The notes beneath the pieces were generated by a model. That model was not told the origin of the DNA, did not search any database, and worked only from the letters and a program-made list of their open reading frames with translations. A stretch of DNA of 64,000 bases from Scleromitrula shiraiana (lineage: Eukaryota > Ascomycota > Leotiomycetes > Helotiales > Sclerotiniaceae). Numbering within the stretch: position 1 is the stretch's first letter; every line of letters starts with the position of its first letter. A program made the position numbers and the translations under genes. Shown piece after piece: positions 57,928-64,000 of this stretch. Where the stretch lies: NCBI GenBank assembly GCA_028455995.1, contig JABELC010000004.1, positions 496,001 to 560,000 of the forward strand. The letters are read 5' to 3'.

Positions 57928-60057
57928 ATGTTCAAACACGCAGTAGTGCGTAGAATACTAGCAGTGATTATAGTTCCTGCTTTGCTTCTTTTATTTATTC
58001 TTATCATCAACTCCTCGAATGAGTTTTCAAAATCCCTTACTTTACACCATCGCCATGAAATTCGATCTCTTATACCCCAAGATGCTGCAGCCTCTACAAA
58101 AACCACCACTTCGTTAGCTGCACCCTCAATAACTAGTACCTCGACTTCCACAGCAACCTCCACACCTAAGACAGTCCTCCAACTATCACCTCCCGTTACT
58201 CTCAACGGCAGTATCGATGCTTCCTCAAACTGCCAGATCACCCTCATGGAATACAGTTTCTCATCTAGTTTCGGAAAACCATTCGTAGGAAACTATACGC
58301 CACCTGCTTGTGTAGCTGGGGCCAATAAAATGGTAATGAGTTTCAAAGTTCAATCAAAAGGGGAGCAATTTGATTGATTGGCTATTATGTAAGATTTCTT
58401 TCAATATTTATGTAGACCAAAAACTGAACCGATCGTGATTATTTAGGTATTTTGGAGATAATGAGGTCTTTCGAACTTCGACTGCAGAACCTACACAAAG
58501 TGGGATTGAATGGGAATACTTGAAAGATATGTCAGCGTGAGTGGTCTTCTAAACCTACCTCTATATCCAGAGCTAATTATGATGCATCAGATATATGGCA
58601 TTATGGAAACAGCCTCAAACCCTGATCTTCGACCTACCAAACCAAGTCACCACCAACGTAACAACCATTCCCAATCCCATGCACAGCCTCAAACCCCACC
58701 AACAACCCACCCCAAGTTAACAGGAGCTTACAACACGACATTAACAGCCACCTACCACACCACCAAACCCCTCACAGCCTCCCCCGGACCCGCAAACCTC
58801 ATCCTCCCCATCTCCACCCGCCAAGGAACCAACACCTCCTCCCCCTCCGCCTTCAGCATTCCCTCCACAAACGCCACAAACACGATCCCCTTCCCCCGCA
58901 ACGCCAACCGCGCCATCGTCACCCTCTCCTCCACCGGCCAAGGCAACGAAGAATTCTGGTGGAGTAACTTTCTACAATCCGATGTTTCTACGTTCGGTCC
59001 CGGGGGATTTGGATACTCGCCTTTTCGGGAAGTGCAACTCTTGATCGATGGACGGATGGCTGGCGTGCAGTGGCCGTTCCCGGTGATATTTACGGGGGGT
59101 GTGGTACCCGGATTGTGGAGTCCGGTTGTAGGGATTGATGCGTTTGATTTGAAAGAACATGAAATTGATATCACGGCGTGGTTACCCCTTTTATGCGATG
59201 GGAATGCGCATACTTTTAGTATGGAAGTTGTGGGATTAATAGATGACGGGGGTACGGGAGCCCGATTATCAGAAATGACGGGGAGCAGTTGGGTGGTTTC
59301 GGGAAATGTGTTTGTGTGGTTAGATGCAGAGGGTTCGGTTACAAGTGGGAGTGTACCGGTAACAGATGCAAAAGAGCCTGTTATCAGCGTCTCGCAATCT
59401 CTCGGAAGAAATGCATCGCCTGGGAATGAGACGTTGACGTATACGACTTCGGTGCAGAGAACCCTTACTATCTCATCGACGATTACGACGCAAAATGGGA
59501 GTCAGACTTGTTCCTGGAGCCAAACGCTTACGCATACTGATGTGGGAAATTTCTCAAATCAGGATAATGAGCAAATTGTTCAAGTATCGGCCATTGGAAT
59601 AGATACTGCGACGGGACCGGTACAATACTCAAATACATACTCCTACCCCCTCTTGGCCAACACAAGCGCAAGCGCCACACCCGACGGAAACCTAACATTC
59701 ATAGCCGACATAACCCGCAGTAAAAACATCGCCATAACAGGAACATCCGTCTTCCCCTCCCCACTCGAACCATTTTCCACGTTCCCCAAAAGTTCTAATC
59801 TAGCGACCGCAGCGATCGGTAGTTCGCTAACCACAACGCAGAATGGAACGGCGACTTTGTTTCGCGAGACTGGGAATGGGGAAGCGACGACGTTTGGGAG
59901 TACGGGGCAGACGATGAGGTTGGGGGCGGTTAGTGGGGATGGGGCGATGGGGGGGCAGCCGGATACGGAGGTGTATTTCAGGAAGGTTGGGGCTGTGAAT
60001 GGGACGGTGAGGGGAGATGTGGAGAGAGTGGTTGGGGAGGAGGAGGTGAGGAGATGA
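57928..60057 (+). pseudogene. PNGase A-like amidase gene interrupted by an in-frame stop
   Basis: Exons 57928-58388, 58447-58536, 58591-58657 and 58717-60057 (653 codons including the internal and terminal stops). The product matches peptide-N4-(N-acetyl-beta-glucosaminyl)asparagine amidase A (PF12222 type), which removes N-glycans from glycopeptides. Visible: a membrane anchor near the N-terminus (ILAVIIVPALLLLFILI), Ser/Thr-rich stem, NCQITLMEYSFSSSFGKPFVGNY, GDNEVFRTSTAEPT, ALWKQPQTLIFDL, EEFWWSNF, FREVQLLIDGRMAGVQWPFP and a long beta-rich C-terminal half. At 58375-58377 the codon between GEQFD and LAIMYFGDNEVF is TGA, where the family has Arg (QFDRL). Every other junction keeps frame. This looks like a single CGA-to-TGA mutation in an otherwise intact gene: a young pseudogene, a strain polymorphism, a readthrough case or a sequencing error. 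Confidence 0.8.
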
Positions 60058-61679
60058 TGATGGTGATGGATTGAAATTTTATCTATGGCTGAATTTAGTA
60101 TATATAATATTAGCTTTGTATTTGGTAGTGTTTATTGTTTAATAATTATATATAACATAGATATAGAAGCCCACTCCTCTAAGACCAACCAGCTATATCC
60201 ATAACGTTTCCAAAAATAAAACCTTGTATTTTGCTTCACCAAGAATTTATAGTTAATCTCCATACCCCGAGTGTTGTCGCATATCTTAATTCAGAACAAC
60301 ATCGAGTCGAAAAAATACAAGAGACTCCTGATAGTTACTCCAAGGCCCACGTTATTTGTAGCCGTATATTCTAACATCCCAAGAAAGTTTTCTTAATCAT
60401 CGCTCTATCACAAACCTAATAATCCACTCCCATCATCACCAAATTCCCACATTACATCACATTACATTAGCTAGGTACATCACCGATCCACCAAAGATCT
60501 TCATCTCATCTCTATCCCCCAAAAGCGCGCCTTCACACCTAGAAGCCAGAATTCCACACTAACTACTCATACTCATTCCGGATATCCATGCAATATACAG
60601 TACATCCATGATATTTATTACCTCTCCCTAACGTAACATTATAACTATTTACCAATGCATCAATCCATACATATATCTGCAAATCTTATGATAATCATAA
60701 TCATAATCATAATCATAACCATCTCATTCGAATCCTAACAGGCAGTAAAATAATGATATAATAATTAACACTAGACCAAACCAAACCAAACCAAACCATC
60801 CATCCACCCATTCAATCATTCATTCAAATATCTCGACCCAAAATAAGCTAAAAATAAGCAATACATCGCTTAGCGAATCCGCTTTCCTTTCAACACACAC
60901 TATCCATCCATCCATACATAAATACAAACATACAAAACCTTTCCTCACCTTCCTCACCTCTCAACAACCAACAAAACCAACCTAACCAACCACAAATACC
61001 GCACAAACCGCACAAATCAGATCAATCAATCAATGCATACATACATACATACATACATACACACAAGCAAAAAAAAAAAAAAAGAAAAAAAAAATCAACA
61101 ATACATCAAGATGGCGGGATATACCCAGAAGCAATCCGAGTCCAATCGATCGATCCATATTAGATGTACCTCCTACCTACCCACCTACCTACCACTCACT
61201 CACCCCACCCACCAACGAATAACAATCAATATCTAACAACCCACCTAGCAAGTACATATTAAAACTGACAGCAATTATTAAGATGACGATGAAGATAAAT
61301 GGAATAAAAATCATCATATCACATCATATTACATCATATCCGATTTTTTTGCCCTTTTCAACAATCATGATATTAGTATTTCGTATTTCGTATTTCGTAT
61401 TTCGTATTTCGTATTTCGTATCGTACTGTACCTGTGGGAAATGATGCGAGTGTTAGTTATTTGGATAGCTAGAGTATAAATCGCATATCGCTGATAGTAT
61501 TAGTTGTAAATAGATATTATGGAATTCATATCATATCGTATCAATATCAATATTATTTCTATCAAACTCTCAATAAATCATACAATCAAATCAAATCTCC
61601 TTACTCGTAGTAGTAAGTACTTCTATTCTATTCTATTCTATTTTATTTTATTTAATAATCTAATTAGCGTCCCATACCC
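60058..61679. other. Intergenic region between convergent genes
   Basis: No gene seen. It contains AATCAT repeats (60689-60719), AACCA repeats (about 60776-60797), CATA repeats (61036-61061) and a GTATTTC heptamer repeat (about 61376-61421). It forms the 3' side of both the PNGase A-like gene and PRM1. Confidence 0.6.
61376..61421. repeat. (GTATTTC)n heptanucleotide repeat
   Basis: About six tandem copies of GTATTTC, probably within or just beyond the 3' untranslated region of PRM1. Confidence 0.85.
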
Positions 61680-64000
61680 TCAAATCCTCCCCGGCACCTT
61701 CTCATCCCCATATCCACTATACGCCCCATCCCTGTCCAAAACCCCATACTCGCTAACGCCCCTCCCGCCATTAAGTTCCTGGTCCTCCCACTCCCCCTTC
61801 TCACCACCCTCATACACTCTCACCATACCCACGCTGACTTCTCCTCTTCTGATTCCCCCATTTGCTTGTGTCCATTCATAGCTAGGAGCCGGTCCATGTC
61901 CATCATGTCCATGTGCAGTTCCATCCCCAATATCCCTCTCCTGAACACCATATCCCCCACCACTAGACTCGCTAACCGCCGGCCCACCAAACCTTGGTTC
62001 CTGGTATGTTTTTACACCAACGCCCATCCCAGTACCCCCAACAACACCCTCATCCCCCTTCTGCACCTGTTCGTCCCTAGGAATATAAACTCTCGGCCCC
62101 CCCTCCGCTCTTGTCTTATCCCTGCCCACACACCCAATCGCAATCCTAACCAACCCACACAGCACAATGATCCCCCAAATGCCCACCAAGCTCCCAGCAA
62201 TAAAGAACTCCTGCCTAACCACATCCTTCAACTTCTCCGCCACCTTAACAACCGCACTCGTAATCCCATCCGCGGCTGTATCCCCCGGACTAGCCAGGAA
62301 CGAGTCATCAGCCGTAGAATTAGAAAGAGAAGCCGCTGCGCCGAGAGAAAACACGTCTTTGTTGAATTCGGGGAAGTCGACGTGAGCGTGGTCGGATACC
62401 CAGGTGAGTCCTTTTTCAATACCTGCGATTTTAAGTCCGACGAGACATTCAAAGACACCGAGGATGGGTTTGTAAAGTATTGTGCCGCCGAATGTGTCGT
62501 TGAGTGCTCCTGTCATCTCATCCGAAAATGCATCGAGGGCTTTACCAACGGCGCCTGTGGTGGTATTGACCCATCCAAAAACATCATGATTGATAGCCGT
62601 GTTGGTATGATTGATGACTGAGTTTGCGCCGATAGCCCATTGTTCACTTGCATTATTGAGAGCTTTGACAACGACTTCTGAGAAATCTCCAACTTTAGCT
62701 GCAAGTGCGGGGACTTCCTTTTCAAGCGTTTGAAGAAGTATATATTGGCACAAAGCAGTGAAGAGACCGGCGACGCCAAGGGCGAGAACGAAGAGTGCAG
62801 GAACAGATGTTATATAGGCGATAAACCAGCGAAGGAGGATTTGTCGACGAGGTGATTTTATCTTGCTAGATACTTTAATTCCGAATCCAGCAGTATAAGG
62901 TCGAGTAGCTATGTAAAGGACATCCATGTTATCGTAAGAGGAGGATGTTAAAACAGCAGCACGTTTTTGCATGCTTCTATATTTCCAAATTTCGCGAAAT
63001 GCCATAGGTATGCAGGCAAGAATGGCGGCAAGGATGAGAATGACGAGGATAACTTTCTTGGCGGTAGCGATTGTTTTCACAAGTCCAGCGAAAAAGTCTT
63101 GAATGGCTGTGTTATCGGAACAGAATGTGAGAGCTTCCTTCTTTGGAACAGGGAAAACCGAATCGTCGAAAATATAAGTACCCATGGATTGATTAAGAAG
63201 TTTCTTCACTTCCTCGAAAGGGAGTTTGATAATGGAATCGGTGAAATTTTGGACTTGGTCAAAGGTAGGAATCGAAGCGTTAAGTTTGGTAAGTTCGGCA
63301 TCCATTTTCGTGGGATCGATTTGGATACTTGTAAGCTTTTTGAGATCATCAGATAGATCAATAGTTGGTACTTTTTTCCCGCCTATACCGGCAAAAACAT
63401 TAAGCCCTTTGAGGAAATCATTGAGACCGCCCGTAAAAGTCTCCACAGTGTTTGCCACATCGCCAGTGATAGTGCCAATGGATTTATTCATGAAATCGCC
63501 AACATCTTCAATCATTTGAATGGCTGCTTGTAAACTTCCACTAATAGCCAAGGTGATCAAACACATATAAGTTGAAGTCATCATGTGAATGACAAACAGA
63601 ACGATCTCCTCAACTCCAGTTATGGTCATCAATAACATCTGCATGAGACCATTGACAGCTTTGCTGATACCATCAGCAGCAAGATGATTGACACCTCCCG
63701 AAAGATAATGTGGCATAGAAGCCATAGCACTTCCAATATTTTCGACACTCGTACATGCTGCTAATGCTTCGGTCTTTGCGTTTGCGATATCTGAGTTGAT
63801 TGTCGCTATCGAGAGGAGAAGTCGAACGATAATAAGAAGTAATAGTATGGTCCATCTATTGATCCAAGTTTGAGATAATCGTGCTCGAAGACCAAGGTAT
63901 GGAGTATAATAAGGAGCGGTATTAGGAACGGAGTTCATATCCGAATGTTTTGCGTAATAGTCTTGCATTTCGTGATCACTGGATTGAGGATCAGTCGAGA
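61680..64000 (-). CDS. PRM1: Plasma membrane fusion protein PRM1 (5' end beyond the window)
   Basis: One long exon on the minus strand with stop at 61680-61682. The frame remains open from the ATG at 63968 through to the right edge, and the upstream codons read SSDHE before MQDYY. Fungal PRM1 proteins carry a DHEMRDYYA-like motif inside the N-terminal tail, so the true start lies outside the window. PRM1 promotes plasma membrane merger during mating and hyphal fusion. Seen here: YYTPYLGLRARLSQTWINRWT before the first membrane helix; SIGSAMASMPHYL-like segment (NIGSAMASMPHYLSGGVN); further helices at about residues 110-150, 310-340, 385-415 and 610-635; several Asn-x-Ser/Thr sites in the luminal loops; a Gly-rich acidic tail. 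At least 772 residues are visible, similar to other filamentous fungal PRM1. Confidence 0.93.
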   Translation of the reverse strand, partial: STDPQSSDHEMQDYYAKHSDMNSVPNTAPYYTPYLGLRARLSQTWINRWTILLLLIIVRLLLSIATINSDIANAKTEALAACTSVENIGSAMASMPHYLSGGVNHLAADGISKAVNGLMQMLLMTITGVEEIVLFVIHMMTSTYMCLITLAISGSLQAAIQMIEDVGDFMNKSIGTITGDVANTVETFTGGLNDFLKGLNVFAGIGGKKVPTIDLSDDLKKLTSIQIDPTKMDAELTKLNASIPTFDQVQNFTDSIIKLPFEEVKKLLNQSMGTYIFDDSVFPVPKKEALTFCSDNTAIQDFFAGLVKTIATAKKVILVILILAAILACIPMAFREIWKYRSMQKRAAVLTSSSYDNMDVLYIATRPYTAGFGIKVSSKIKSPRRQILLRWFIAYITSVPALFVLALGVAGLFTALCQYILLQTLEKEVPALAAKVGDFSEVVVKALNNASEQWAIGANSVINHTNTAINHDVFGWVNTTTGAVGKALDAFSDEMTGALNDTFGGTILYKPILGVFECLVGLKIAGIEKGLTWVSDHAHVDFPEFNKDVFSLGAAASLSNSTADDSFLASPGDTAADGITSAVVKVAEKLKDVVRQEFFIAGSLVGIWGIIVLCGLVRIAIGCVGRDKTRAEGGPRVYIPRDEQVQKGDEGVVGGTGMGVGVKTYQEPRFGGPAVSESSGGGYGVQERDIGDGTAHGHDGHGPAPSYEWTQANGGIRRGEVSVGMVRVYEGGEKGEWEDQELNGGRGVSEYGVLDRDGAYSGYGDEKVPGRI

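Overview
The window is nuclear DNA from a filamentous ascomycete. The genes carry short (about 50-130 nt) GT-AG introns with CTAAC/CTAAT-like branch sites. Several genes have initiator micro-exons, the intergenic DNA is AT-rich and full of microsatellites, and the gene set is typical of Pezizomycotina (siderophore MFS transporter, CDC3-type septin, PRM1, AME1/CENP-U, 2EXR proteins, PNGase A). The style suggests Leotiomycetes (Helotiales, Botrytis/Sclerotinia-like); that is inference, not a database result.

Layout. 1-3075: gene-free, low-complexity-rich upstream region. 3076-5735 (+): proline-rich/coiled-coil protein with a fungal ubiquitin-like domain. 6858-8804 (-): fungal-specific transcription-factor-domain protein without a zinc cluster. 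10813-11629 (+): beta-carbonic anhydrase-like protein. 13344-15487 (+): SIT-family siderophore transporter with GATA/SreA-like sites upstream. 15488-19750: long gene-free repeat-rich stretch. 19751-21870 (+): CDC3-type septin. 23876-25133 (+): PQ-loop membrane protein. 25384-28885 (-): large intracellular glycoside hydrolase (GH106/rhamnosidase-like), divergent from 29369-31420 (+), inner-kinetochore AME1/CENP-U. 31421-34064: AT-rich, no gene seen. 34065-34736 (-): ribosomal protein eL27, divergent from 35251-42765 (+), a 2484-residue protein with about 29 tandem helical repeats. 44242-44541 (-): mitochondrial uL30m, divergent from 45032-47296 (+), exocyst SEC6. 48099-49550 (-): rhodanese-domain protein of the TSTD2/TrhO type. 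50766-60057 is an accessory block: two Ser/Thr-rich single-pass membrane proteins, an intact 2EXR protein, a decayed 2EXR gene, and a PNGase A-like gene interrupted by a stop codon. 61680 to the right edge (-): PRM1, running off the window.

Most of the window is unlinked housekeeping genes (translation, secretion, cytokinesis, kinetochore, cell fusion). The left half of the accessory block holds cell-surface-type genes and the right half holds genes in decay. The strongest points for follow-up are the very large repeat protein, two independently disrupted genes lying next to each other (2EXR and PNGase A), the iron-regulation signature at the siderophore transporter, and an intron of the PQ-loop gene built almost entirely from an exact 18-bp minisatellite whose last partial copy is the splice acceptor. 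Exon coordinates come from reading splice signals and frames by eye; every multi-exon model given closes to a whole number of codons.
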